Source: Stenotrophomonas sp. MMGLT7
GTDB lineage: Bacteria > Pseudomonadota > Gammaproteobacteria > Xanthomonadales > Xanthomonadaceae
Reading direction: 5' to 3'
Assembly (NCBI RefSeq): GCF_021168555.1
Contig: NZ_JAJOZS010000002.1
Coordinates: 1 to 64,000, forward strand
Length of the DNA stretch: 64,000 bases
How positions within the stretch are numbered: position 1 is the stretch's first letter; every line of letters starts with the position of its first letter. The notes under the pieces are model-generated. The model saw nothing but the letters and a program-made list of their open reading frames with translations. It searched no databases and was not told the DNA's origin. Positions 26,874-36,538 of this stretch are shown one piece after another. The position numbers and the translations under genes were made by a program.

Positions 26874-28238
26874 ATGCGCCTCGGTATCGACTTCGGCACC
26901 AGCAACTCGGCCGCCGCCGCCATCGTCGACGGCGAGATGGTGCGCGTGCGCTTCGGCGACCAGGCCCAGTTCCGCACCACCGTGTACTTCCCCGGAGTGA
27001 TGCGTGACCCGGCCGACTTCGAGCTCACCCCGGCGCTGGAGCACCAGGTCGAGGAACTGGCCGAATCGGCGCGCCGCGCGGCCGTCGCCGCCGGCCGGCC
27101 GCGCACGCGCGAGCAGCTGCGCCGCGACGCCATCCGCGTCGTGCGCCGGCAGTGGATGGAGGAACAGGTGCGGCAGCCGCGCAGTTCCGCCGCGCTGCTG
27201 CACAACGCCGTCTACGGCGAGGCCGCGCTGGATGCCTACTTCGCCGAGGACGAAGGCAACCTGGTGCAGAGCCCCAAGTCGATGCTCGGCTACAACCTGC
27301 ATCCGCGCGCGCGCCAGACCATCACCGGCATCGCCACCCACATCCTCGAACACATCCGCCTCACCGCCTCGGCGCAGCTGGGCACCCGCGTGCGCAGCGC
27401 CACGCTCGGCCGCCCGGTGCAGTTCCGCAGCTCGATCGGCGAGGCCGGCAACGCACAGGCGCTGGAGATCCTGCAGTCGGCGGCGATCGCCGCGGGCTTC
27501 GACGCGGTCGATTTCCTGGAGGAACCGGCGGCGGCGGCGATGCACTACCACGCCGTCAGCGACAGCCGCCACGAGGCGGTGATCGTGGACATCGGCGGCG
27601 GCACCACCGACGTCGCCCATGCCAGCGTCGGCGGGCCGCAGCCGCCGTCGATCCATCGCGCCTGGGGCATCGCCCGCGGCGGCACCGACATCGACCTGGC
27701 GCTGAGCCTGGCCGCGTTCATGCCGCTGTTCGGCCGCGGCAGCACCCGCGTGCCGGCGCACCACTACGTCGAGGCGGCCACCGTGCAGGACATGACCCGC
27801 CAGCGCGACTTCCGCAGCCACCGCTACGACGAGGTGCCGACACCGTTCGATCGCCGCCTGCGGGCACTGCAGGACACCGGCAACACCGCGCGCCTGTATC
27901 GCGCCGTGGAGACGGCCAAGATCGCCTTGAGCGACCGGCCCGAGCACCTCGCGCCGCTGGACTGCATCGAACGCGGCCTGCACGTGCAGGTGGACGCGCC
28001 GGCATTGCAGGCGGCCGCTTCCGGCTACCTGGACGAGCTGGCCGCGCTGCTGGCGCAGGTCCGTGCCGATATCGGCCACGAGCCGGAGGCGGTGTTTCTC
28101 ACCGGCGGCATGTCGCGCGCCGGCTATATCCGGCAGATCGCCGGCGCGGCCTTTCCCGGCGCACGGGTGGTCCACGGCGACCCGTCGTTCGGCGTGGTGC
28201 AGGGCCTGGCGCTGGCAGCGGCGCAGGCAAGCGACTGA
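26874..28238 (+). CDS. yegD: Hsp70-like protein, YegD family
   Basis: A 454-residue actin/Hsp70-fold ATPase lacking the substrate-binding domain of DnaK. The nucleotide-binding motifs are GIDFGTSNSAAA at the N-terminus (phosphate 1), VDIGGGTTDVAHA (phosphate 2) and LTGGMSRAGYI (adenosine). YegD-type signatures FLEEPAAAAMHYH and ETAKIALSD are also present. The ATG at 26874 gives the standard start MRLGIDFGTSNS. The function of YegD is unknown. The 230 bases before it contain nothing recognisable. Confidence 0.9.
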   Translation: MRLGIDFGTSNSAAAAIVDGEMVRVRFGDQAQFRTTVYFPGVMRDPADFELTPALEHQVEELAESARRAAVAAGRPRTREQLRRDAIRVVRRQWMEEQVRQPRSSAALLHNAVYGEAALDAYFAEDEGNLVQSPKSMLGYNLHPRARQTITGIATHILEHIRLTASAQLGTRVRSATLGRPVQFRSSIGEAGNAQALEILQSAAIAAGFDAVDFLEEPAAAAMHYHAVSDSRHEAVIVDIGGGTTDVAHASVGGPQPPSIHRAWGIARGGTDIDLALSLAAFMPLFGRGSTRVPAHHYVEAATVQDMTRQRDFRSHRYDEVPTPFDRRLRALQDTGNTARLYRAVETAKIALSDRPEHLAPLDCIERGLHVQVDAPALQAAASGYLDELAALLAQVRADIGHEPEAVFLTGGMSRAGYIRQIAGAAFPGARVVHGDPSFGVVQGLALAAAQASD

Positions 28239-28583
28239 TTCGGCAGGGATTCCTCCCCGGGCCCCGGCCCTCTTAACGATTGTCTACACCCGCCCGTGTA
28301 GCATGCGGAGCACGCCTTTCCGTATCGCGACCCGAGCAACGCGCGATCTCTCCGCTGCAACCGCCGCCTCGCGGCGTTGCCCTCAACCGGGCGGCATCCG
28401 CTGCCCACGCCGTCTGTCCCCCCGACACAGACAGCAGGCGCCAGACCGGCGCTGGTAACCCGTGCGCCCGCTTTCCGGGATTCGCCGGGACAAGGCATGC
28501 CAGTACCGCACCCGTGCGCCGGCCGGAGCATTCCGGCAACGATCCATCGCTTCCAGCCGTTTCATCGAAGGAGGAAAACATCC
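28239..28583 (+). other. Long leader of the 62-residue protein gene
   Basis: No ORF is supported in 345 bases. CTACAC-CCGCCC-GTGTAG (28284-28301) is a perfect inverted repeat directly after TTAACGATTG and runs into TAGCAT. It could be an operator over a promoter, giving a long 5' untranslated region. Nothing matches a riboswitch I know. Confidence 0.4.
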
Positions 28584-28772
28584 ATGGCTCGCACCGCAAC
28601 CAAGTCTTCGTTCACCGCCAAGTCCTCGCGCAACTCGCCCTCGCAGGCGCTCAGCAGCGAGCGCATCGCGGCCGACCTTGCCGCCTTCCGCAAGGCCGGC
28701 GGCCGCATCGAGGTGCTCGGCAACACCCGTGCCCTCAAGCACCAGGAAGAGAACAAGGACGGCGACAACTGA
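28584..28772 (+). CDS. Small hypothetical protein, 62 residues
   Basis: I do not recognise a named family. The protein is basic at the N-terminus (MARTATKSSFTAKSSRNSP) and then carries a compact segment, SSERIAADLAAFRKAGGRIE followed by VLGNTRALKH, that looks like a conserved helix-strand unit. The tail is acidic. The ribosome site GAAGGAGGAAAACATCC is close to ideal, a 345-base leader precedes it and a perfect terminator follows, so it is a real, probably well-expressed, single-gene unit. Ser/Lys richness and size would suit a nucleic-acid-associated protein, but that is only inference. Confidence 0.75.
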   Translation: MARTATKSSFTAKSSRNSPSQALSSERIAADLAAFRKAGGRIEVLGNTRALKHQEENKDGDN

Positions 28773-28813
28773 TCGTCCGCTGCCCGCATCGCAGGATGCA
28801 GGCACACCTTCCC

Positions 28814-28849
28814 ACGGCCGCCGCGCAGGCCTGCGCGGCGGCCGTTTTT
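28814..28849 (+). terminator. Intrinsic terminator after the 62-residue gene
   Basis: ACGGCCGCCGCGCAGG followed by its exact complement (28814-28845) makes a 32-base perfect palindrome, then a TTTT run. It begins 42 bases after the stop codon. Confidence 0.85.
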
Positions 28850-28870
28850 CGTTTCGAAACTCCGGAACAT

Positions 28871-28996
28871 CCTTCTCCCGCGTGCGGGGGAAGCTGCCCG
28901 AAGGGCGGATGGGGGCTGCCTGGAGCATAGGCAAGCAACAGCAAAAGCCCCCCATCCGGCGCTGCGCGCCACCTTCCCCCGCAAGCGGGAGAAGGG
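28871..28996. repeat. Dispersed ~128-bp palindrome, copy 2
   Basis: It has the same plan as 10806-10933: CCTTCTCCCGCGTGCGGGGG, then GCCCGAAGGGCGGATGGGGG, CTGCCTGGAGCAT, CATCCGGCGCTGCGCGCC and CGCAAGCGGGAGAAGGG. It differs mainly in the central loop. Confidence 0.8.
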
Positions 28997-29147
28997 AGCT
29001 GCCGATTCCTGTCGTGATGAACAAACTGGACGGAACCGGGTTTTGCTCGCAAGCAGCACAAGCGCAGCAACATATAGCGCTGGACGGACAGCGATCGCAT
29101 CGCGTCGTATCCTCTTGCCCCCGCCGATTTGCGGCCGAACCGTCATC

Positions 29148-30833
<1,686 letters not shown>

Positions 30834-31039
30834 GCGCGCCTGGCGGCGCCTGCCGCGCACGGCTCGCCTCGGCGGGAGCAGGAAGGCACAGGCACGGCGC
30901 CTGGCGCGCACATGCCGCCGTCCTCGCCTCCGCCTTCGCGGCACCGGTCGTGCAGGCGCGAGGCATGACGGCATGGCCACGGCGCCAATAGAATGAGGCC
31001 CCGCCACCGGCATTCCACCCACGGATTCCCACCCGACAC

Positions 31040-31663
31040 ATGAAGCGACTCGGTACCGGACTGCTGCACGACCACCTTCCCTCCTGGACCCACGAATGGC
31101 TGGAGGTGATCGTGATCGCCGTACAGGTCGCGCTGATCGTGCTGGCCGCGTGGCTGCTGCGCATGCTGGCGCGCCGGCTGCTGCGCCGGCTCGGCGAACG
31201 CTATGCGCTGCCGCCGGAACTGCTGGTCGCCGCGCGCCGCCTGGCCGGCGTGTTGATCTTCGGTACCGCGCTGATGCTGGTGCTGGACCGCTTCGGCGTC
31301 TCCGGCACCGTGCTGTGGACCGCCTTCACCGGTTTCGCCGCGGTCGGCGCGGTGGCGTTCTTCGCCGCCTGGAGCGTGCTGTCCAACATCTTCTGCACGA
31401 TGCTGATCCTGACCACGCGGCCGTTCCGCCTGCACGACCACATCGAGCTGCTGGAGAACGGCGAGAAGCCGGGACTCAAGGGCCGGGTGATCGACGTCAA
31501 CCTGATCTACACCACCTTGCAGGAGATCCACGACGGCCACGAGGGCACGGTGCTGCAGATTCCGAACAACCTGTTCTTCCAGCGCACGGTGCGGCGCTGG
31601 CCCTCCGGCGCGCTGCCCGCCGGCGTCGCCGCCGCGCGCATCGAGACCGGCCCGGCCGGCTGA
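31040..31663 (+). CDS. MscS-family mechanosensitive channel (small)
   Basis: A 207-residue inner-membrane protein. It has one N-terminal helix (about 22-45), a second (68-85), and the pore-lining TM3 with Gly/Ala-rich FTGFAAVGAVAFFAAWSVLSN. After that comes the beta domain (TRPFRLHDHIELLENGEKPG, then KGRVIDVNLIYTTLQ) and IPNNLFFQRTVRRWP. It is shorter than E. coli MscS (286) and lacks most of the C-terminal cage. A TAGAAT box near 30987 may be its -10. It converges on the TraR/DksA gene, with only 3 bases between the stops. Confidence 0.87.
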   Translation: MKRLGTGLLHDHLPSWTHEWLEVIVIAVQVALIVLAAWLLRMLARRLLRRLGERYALPPELLVAARRLAGVLIFGTALMLVLDRFGVSGTVLWTAFTGFAAVGAVAFFAAWSVLSNIFCTMLILTTRPFRLHDHIELLENGEKPGLKGRVIDVNLIYTTLQEIHDGHEGTVLQIPNNLFFQRTVRRWPSGALPAGVAAARIETGPAG

Positions 31664-31666
31664 GCC

Positions 31667-31933
31667 TCAGCGCAGTTGGCTGTCCTTGCTGCCGCGGCGG
31701 TTGTAGCCGCTGAACTCGTGCTGCTCGCGATCCTGGATCGCCTGGCATTCCACGCACAGGTGGACGCCGGGCACGGCCTTGCGCCGCGCCTCGGGAATGG
31801 GCGCATCGCATTGCTCGCAATGGCTCAGGCTCGGCCCTTGCCGCAGTTGGCTGCGCGCGCGCTTGATGGCGTCGTCCACGGTGGCATCGATCTGCTCCTG
31901 CACCGCGCCGTCGCCGGCCCAACCGGTCGCCAT
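31667..31933 (-). CDS. TraR/DksA family C4 zinc-finger protein (YbiI-like)
   Basis: An 88-residue relative of DksA without the long coiled coil. The zinc site is CEQCDAPIPEARRKAVPGVHLCVECQ, split as CxxC and CxxC, in the C-terminal half. The start of the chain is a short acidic helix (VQEQIDATVDDAIKRARSQL). TraR/DksA proteins act in the secondary channel of RNA polymerase, but YbiI-type proteins have no proven role. A GGAGG ribosome site stands six bases before the ATG at 31933. Confidence 0.9.
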   Translation of the reverse strand: MATGWAGDGAVQEQIDATVDDAIKRARSQLRQGPSLSHCEQCDAPIPEARRKAVPGVHLCVECQAIQDREQHEFSGYNRRGSKDSQLR

Positions 31934-32101
31934 GACGTCCTCCGGAAAACACGTTGATCCAGTGCAGATAATGCGGTCATCCGCGGCGCTTGCAAGCAGC
32001 GCCGCGGCCTCGCGTTCATGCTTCGCGGCGACCGGCCGCATACACGCCGCCACACCGCCCTGGACTATGCTGGCCGCCCGTCCCGCATGGCTTTCGCTCC
32101 C

Positions 32102-32350
32102 ATGGAAGAGTCCATCCATCCGTTCTCCGAACTGTTCTCCCAGCTCGGCCTGCCCGCCGACGAAACCAGCATCCGCGCCTTCATCGCCCGCCACTCGCCG
32201 TTGCCGGGCGACGTACGCCTGGAGGAGGCCCCGTTCTGGACGCCGGCACAGGCGCAGCTGTTGCGCGAGGAGCGCATCGACGACGCCGACTGGGCCGTGG
32301 TGGTGGACCAGCTCAACGTGGCGCTTCACGCCACGCCGGCACCGCAGTAG
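32102..32350 (+). CDS. DUF2789 family protein
   Basis: An 82-residue cytosolic protein of the DUF2789 family, with no known function. It has the family start MEESIHPFSELFSQLGLP and the conserved EAPFWTPAQAQLLREERIDD with ADWAVVVDQLNVAL. The ATG at 32102 is chosen because homologues begin ME..(T/I)H.F; one in frame at 32087 is the alternative. TATGCT at about 32065 is a weak -10. It is divergent from the zinc-finger gene. Confidence 0.85.
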   Translation: MEESIHPFSELFSQLGLPADETSIRAFIARHSPLPGDVRLEEAPFWTPAQAQLLREERIDDADWAVVVDQLNVALHATPAPQ

Positions 32351-32545
32351 CGGCGCGGCGTCCGGGCACGGGCAGTCCCTCGCCTCGCGGAGGTTGCCGC
32401 CTGCACCCGCCGCACCGCGGCCGCGAGGCCTGGGCCGTCCGCTCCTCCGCACCCGGACGGCCCGGCATCCGTCGCGCCGCCGCATGCCGGTAGCGCGCAT
32501 CCGCGGTCACGGCATAATCGCGGTCCGACTTCCCGGGGACCTGCC

Positions 32546-33916
32546 ATGCGTCGAATCCTGCCCGTCCTGCTCTGCCTGCTGCCGGCCGCGGCCGTTGCGC
32601 AGTCGCCGGTATCGCCCGTCCCGGCCGATGCCCGCCTGTATGCCATCGGCACCGCGCCATCGGCCGCGCGCATCGAGGCCGACGTGCGCAAGCTGGTGTC
32701 CTTCGGCACCCGCCACACGCTCTCGGACACGTCCTCGCCCACGCGCGGCATCGGCGCGGCCACGCGCTGGATACACGACGAGTTCGAGCGCATCTCGCGC
32801 CAGTGCGGCGGCTGCCTGGAGGTGCGCTACGTCAGCGGTACCGTTTCCGGCGAGAAGCGCATTCCCGATCCGGTGGAGATCGTCAACGTGGTCGCCATCC
32901 AGCGCGGCAGCGCCGATCCGAACCGCTACGTGATCATGAGCGGCGACATCGATTCGCGCGTGAGCGACGTGATGAACGCTACCGCCGACGCGCCCGGCGC
33001 CAACGACAACGCCTCCGGCGTGGCCGGCACGCTGGAGGCGGCGCGCGTGCTGACCCGCTACCGCTTCCCGGGCTCGATCGTCTATGCCGCGCTCTCGGGC
33101 GAGGAACAGGGCCTGTTCGGCGGCAAGATCCTGGCCGAGCGGGCCAAACAGGAAGGCTGGCGCATCGAGGCGGTGCTCAACAACGACATGATCGGCAATA
33201 TCGCTGGCATCAACGGCGTCACCGACAACGCCAGCGCCCGCGTGTTCTCCGACGGCCTGCGCGCCACCGAGACCGCCGAGGAGGCACGCCAGCGCCGCTT
33301 CACCGGCGGCGAGGTCGACTCGCCCTCGCGCAACCTCGCCCGCTACATCGCGCGCATGGCCGGCTACGTACCCAATCTCGACGTGATGATGGTCTACCGG
33401 CTGGACCGCTTCGGCCGCGGCGGCCACCACCGCCCGTTCAACGACGCCGGCTTCCCGGCGGTGCGGGTGATGGAAACCAACGAGAACTACGACCGCCAGC
33501 ACCAGGACCTGCGCAGCGAGAACGGCCGCGTCTACGGCGACACCCTGGACGGCGTGGACTTCGCCTACGCCGCCAGGCTGACCGCGCTCAACGCGGTCAG
33601 CCTGGCCGGCATGGCCTGGGCCCCGCCGCCGCCGGCCGCGGTCGGCATCGAGGGCGCGGTGACCGCCGACACCACGCTGCGCTGGCAGCGCCCTCCCACC
33701 GCGCAGGCCCCCGAGCTGGCCGGCTACAGGATCTATTGGCGCCTGACCACCGAACCGCAGTGGAGCCGCAGCATCGATGTCGGCAACGTCGATGCGTTCA
33801 CGCTGAAGAACGTGGTCATCGACAACTACTTCTTCGGCGTGGCCGCGGTGGCCCGGGACGGGACCGAGAGCCCGGTGGTATTCCCTGGGCCGGCCGGCAG
33901 CTTCGGCGGCTACTGA
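32546..33916 (+). CDS. M28 family metallopeptidase, secreted
   Basis: A 456-residue protein with a signal peptide (MRRILPVLLCLLPAAAVA) and an M28 (aminopeptidase S/Y-like) domain. The second-shell and metal residues are visible as D154 in GANDNASG, the E186-E187 pair in SGEEQGLFGG, D214 in NNDMIGN and a His at 294-295 in GGHHRPFND. The usual first ligand His of SGHxDSR is Asp here (SGDIDSR, D134). The C-terminal ~90 residues look like a fibronectin-III-like domain (GYRIYWRLTTEPQWSRSIDV). It is probably a periplasmic or extracellular exopeptidase. The ATG follows GGGGACCTGCC, and CATAAT upstream may be the -10. Confidence 0.9.
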   Translation: MRRILPVLLCLLPAAAVAQSPVSPVPADARLYAIGTAPSAARIEADVRKLVSFGTRHTLSDTSSPTRGIGAATRWIHDEFERISRQCGGCLEVRYVSGTVSGEKRIPDPVEIVNVVAIQRGSADPNRYVIMSGDIDSRVSDVMNATADAPGANDNASGVAGTLEAARVLTRYRFPGSIVYAALSGEEQGLFGGKILAERAKQEGWRIEAVLNNDMIGNIAGINGVTDNASARVFSDGLRATETAEEARQRRFTGGEVDSPSRNLARYIARMAGYVPNLDVMMVYRLDRFGRGGHHRPFNDAGFPAVRVMETNENYDRQHQDLRSENGRVYGDTLDGVDFAYAARLTALNAVSLAGMAWAPPPPAAVGIEGAVTADTTLRWQRPPTAQAPELAGYRIYWRLTTEPQWSRSIDVGNVDAFTLKNVVIDNYFFGVAAVARDGTESPVVFPGPAGSFGGY

Positions 33917-34281
33917 CGGACCCCGGCGGCCGTCGCCGATACCGGGCCGCGGCCTTGACGCCTTCCGACCAGCACGGACCCCAAGCGCGGGATATCCACG
34001 CCTTCCTCCCATCGGGAAAGGGCTGGAGTGAAGGTACGGGCGAATCTTCGCCCGCCTCCTAACCCGCCCAGTGCGTGCCGTCCCTGCGGCGCGCACTTCC
34101 GGCCGGCTCTGCCGTGCGCCCTGGCATCCTGCCTCGCGAGCACGGCACGTCGCAGAAGGGAGCAGGAAAAGCTGAAGCAGGTGCTTCAGCTGGCGCAGTC
34201 ATATCCATACGCGAGCAGCTTCCCTGCAAGGGTGCCCGGCACCGCAAGCGTGGGAAGGAAGAGCCCGCGCACAGCAGCGCC
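33917..34281. other. Intergenic region without a supported gene
   Basis: Between the M28 gene and the convergent DUF1328 gene lie 365 bases. GGGCGAATCTTCGCCC (34038-34053) is a short perfect palindrome, and GCTGAAGCAGGTGCTTCAGC (34170-34189) a second one. These could be bidirectional hairpins. No tRNA or protein signal is seen. Confidence 0.5.
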
Positions 34282-34455
34282 TCAGGTCACCTTCTTGGCG
34301 ATCGTCATGCCCAGCACGAACAGGACCACGGCGATGATGATGCCGGCCCAGAACAGGAACTTGGCGATGCCCATCGCGGCACCGGCTGCGCCGGTGAAAC
34401 CCAGCGCCCCGGCCAGCAAGCCGATGATGGCGAAAATGATGGCCCACTTGATCAT
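34282..34455 (-). CDS. DUF1328 small membrane protein
   Basis: A 57-residue two-helix membrane protein of the DUF1328 (YtjA) family (MIKWAIIFAIIGLLAGALGF, then a Gly/Ala turn and IAKFLFWAGIIIAVVLFVLG). These small proteins are common, often stress- or envelope-linked, and have no defined activity. AAAGGAATTCAC before the ATG at 34455 is a good ribosome site and settles the start. It is a single-gene unit. Confidence 0.9.
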   Translation of the reverse strand: MIKWAIIFAIIGLLAGALGFTGAAGAAMGIAKFLFWAGIIIAVVLFVLGMTIAKKVT

Positions 34456-34736
34456 GTGAATTCCTTTGGCCGGTCGGGCCTGCTTCTGCAACCGATGTTC
34501 TGAAAGAAGTACCTGCCGGACGCGGTTGGCGAGGATCGACGCGGCAGGCGTGCCGAGGAAACTACGCAAGCGCCCGTGCGGCCTGCGTGAACCGGTCCGG
34601 CGCCGCGCAGGGAGGCCGGACGGCCGGGACCGGCCCGCGTCCAATCAGCGCAGTGCGGCAATCCGCCCCATCGCTGGCGCCCCCCTATCTGAACGGCGCC
34701 CTCGCCCTGCCCTGCCCCGAACAGCCGCCAAATCAA

Positions 34737-34756
34737 TTGATTTCCGTTGAAATCAA
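34737..34756. promoter_or_regulatory. AT-rich palindrome upstream of leucine dehydrogenase
   Basis: TTGATTTC-CGTT-GAAATCAA is a perfect 8-bp inverted repeat overlapped by ATCAATTGAT (34732-34741). It stands out as an AT-rich island in a GC-rich gap, about 85 bases before a candidate -10 (TAGAAT, 34841-34846). It is a likely operator. The remainder of 34456-34970 has no gene. Confidence 0.5.
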
Positions 34757-34856
34757 TGCCCTGGCCGCGATGTGCGATCGGCGTTCCGGCAGGCGTCGGC
34801 CGCCTTGCCTTCGCCGGCTGCAGCGAGGAGGCGGATTGATTAGAATGGGCGCCCTC

Positions 34857-34901
34857 GCGACGCCCAGGACTAGCTCCGGATACGTCGCTTTTTTGTTTTT
34901 T
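34857..34901 (+). terminator. Terminator or attenuator in the leucine dehydrogenase leader
   Basis: GCGACG and CGTCGC (34857-34862, 34883-34888) bracket a 20-base loop and are followed by two runs of six T. The hairpin starts about 11 bases after a TAGAAT box and 70 bases before the coding sequence, so it would act on the leader transcript. The stem is short. Confidence 0.5.
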
Positions 34902-34970
34902 GTTTCCCCCCACCAGGCAAGGTCCCTGGTCATGGCGCCCGGCGCCAGCGACACGAGCGGAGCCCCACCG

Positions 34971-36074
34971 ATGCTTTTCGAAACCCTCGAAACCTCCGGC
35001 CACGAACAGGTCGTCTTCTGCTACAGCCCCGATGCCGGGCTGCGCGCCATCATCGCCCTGCACAGCACCGTGCTGGGTCCGGCACTGGGCGGGGTGCGCA
35101 TGCGCCCGTACGGCAGCACCGAGGCGGCACTGCTCGATGCGCTGCGCCTGAGCCGGACCATGACCTACAAGAACGCCCTGGCCGGACTCAACGTCGGCGG
35201 CGGCAAGGCGGTGATCATCGGCGACCCCAAGGTCGACAAGACCGAGGTGCTGTTCCGCGCCTTCGGCCGCTACGTCGAGTCGCTGGGCGGGCGCTACATC
35301 ACCGCCGAGGACGTGGGCACCGACGTCAACGACATGGAGCAGATCTACCTGGAGAGCGGCTGCGTCACCGGCGTCCACCAGATCCACGGCGGCTCCGGCG
35401 ATCCGGCGCCGTTCACCGCCTACGGCGCGCTGCAGGCGCTGATGGCCTCGCTCAACCGCCAGTTCGGCCACGAGGAAGTGGGCAAGGCCAGCATCGCCGT
35501 GCAGGGTCTGGGCCACATCGGCATGGAACTGGTGAAGCTGCTCAAGGAGCGCGGCGCCAAGCTGTTCGTCACCGACCTGGATGCGGCGCTGGTGGAACGC
35601 GCGGTCAGCGAGTACGGCGCCGAGGCGGTCAAGCCGGACGAGATCTACGAGGTCGCCGCCGATGTCTTCGCCCCCTGCGCACTGGAAGGCACGCTCAACG
35701 AGCAGACGCTGCCCAGGCTGAAGGCCAAGGTCGTATGCGGCACCGCCAACAACCAGCTGGCCACGCCGCAGATCGGCGAGGAACTGCAGCGGCGCGGCAT
35801 CCTGTACGCGCCCGATTACGCGGTCAACGCCGGCGGGGTGATGAACGTGTCGCTGGAGATCGACGGCTACAACCGCGAGCGCGCGATGCGGCTGATCCGC
35901 AGCATCTACCACACGCTGGGCCGCATCTTCGACCTGGCCGAGCACGAGGCCATCGCGCCGCAGCAGGCCGCCGACCGCATCGCCCAGGCGCGCATCGACG
36001 CCATCGGCAAGCTGAAGCTGCCGCTCGGACGCAGCCAGCCGCGTTTCATGGGAAAACTGCGCGGGGAGCGTTGA
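34971..36074 (+). CDS. ldh: Leucine (branched-chain amino acid) dehydrogenase
   Basis: A 367-residue Glu/Leu/Phe/Val dehydrogenase that oxidatively deaminates branched-chain amino acids to 2-oxo acids with NAD+. The substrate-binding and catalytic lysines are K67 (MTYKNALAGLN) and K79 (GGGKAVIIG). The GPALGGVRM segment and the Rossmann glycine motif VQGLGHIGMELVKLL are present, as is DYAVNAGGVMNVSLE. The ATG at 34971 gives the family start MLFETLETSGHEQVVFC. An upstream ATG at 34932 is less likely. The leader contains a palindrome and a terminator-like hairpin, suggesting control of expression. The thiolase follows after 464 bases. Confidence 0.93.
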   Translation: MLFETLETSGHEQVVFCYSPDAGLRAIIALHSTVLGPALGGVRMRPYGSTEAALLDALRLSRTMTYKNALAGLNVGGGKAVIIGDPKVDKTEVLFRAFGRYVESLGGRYITAEDVGTDVNDMEQIYLESGCVTGVHQIHGGSGDPAPFTAYGALQALMASLNRQFGHEEVGKASIAVQGLGHIGMELVKLLKERGAKLFVTDLDAALVERAVSEYGAEAVKPDEIYEVAADVFAPCALEGTLNEQTLPRLKAKVVCGTANNQLATPQIGEELQRRGILYAPDYAVNAGGVMNVSLEIDGYNRERAMRLIRSIYHTLGRIFDLAEHEAIAPQQAADRIAQARIDAIGKLKLPLGRSQPRFMGKLRGER

Positions 36075-36240
36075 GTCTTCGCGCCCCCTCCCCCTGTCTC
36101 TCGCCGACCCCCAGGCCGTCCCGCACGGACGGCATTGACCCCCTGCAAGGCTCCGTAGCTTCCGCTACACGACCCCGCATCGCGCCAGAACCGAGGCTGC
36201 CGGAACAGCCCTTTTCACCCCGCAACAGGGGAAACCCGCG

Positions 36241-36297
36241 ATGCATCACCCCGCTCCACTGTCCTTGCTCGCCACAGGCATGTATTTCCAGGACTGA
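36241..36297 (+). CDS. Possible 18-codon leader peptide
   Basis: ATG at 36241 opens an 18-codon frame (MHHPAPLSLLATGMYFQD) preceded by AGGGGAAACCCGCG, a usable ribosome site. A strong hairpin starts 33 bases after its stop. There is no homologue I can name. Its position before the terminator is that of an attenuator leader or a tiny independent transcript, but chance is a real alternative. The rest of 36075-36538 shows nothing else. Confidence 0.2.
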   Translation: MHHPAPLSLLATGMYFQD

Positions 36298-36330
36298 TCG
36301 CCGCGGTGCGCCGACATCCGTTGCATCCAC

Positions 36331-36361
36331 GCAGGCGGCCCGATGGCCGCCTGCGCGCTTT
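36331..36361 (+). terminator. Strong hairpin between leucine dehydrogenase and thiolase
   Basis: GCAGGCGGCC-CGAT-GGCCGCCTGC is a perfect 10-bp stem with a tetraloop, followed by GCGCTTT. It would end transcripts from the leucine dehydrogenase side, 177 bases before the thiolase. Confidence 0.6.
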
Positions 36362-36538
36362 CCGGGTTCCCGCGCCGAGCCCGCGAGCGCGGCCGATGCC
36401 GGTGCCGCGGCAGATCGGCGCCGTGGGCGGTGGCGGCGTATCGATGCCACGCCGCCACGACCTCGGCCTAAAGTCCGATTGGCGGCCCGCCATCGGCGCG
36501 CCGATAATCCGGGATCACTCGTTACCCCGGTAATGCCC

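Noticed and set aside
36241..36361. His-type amino-acid attenuator
   Set aside because: Only two His codons occur in the short frame and the downstream gene is a thiolase, so classic his attenuation is not supported. It is kept only as an unexplained leader.
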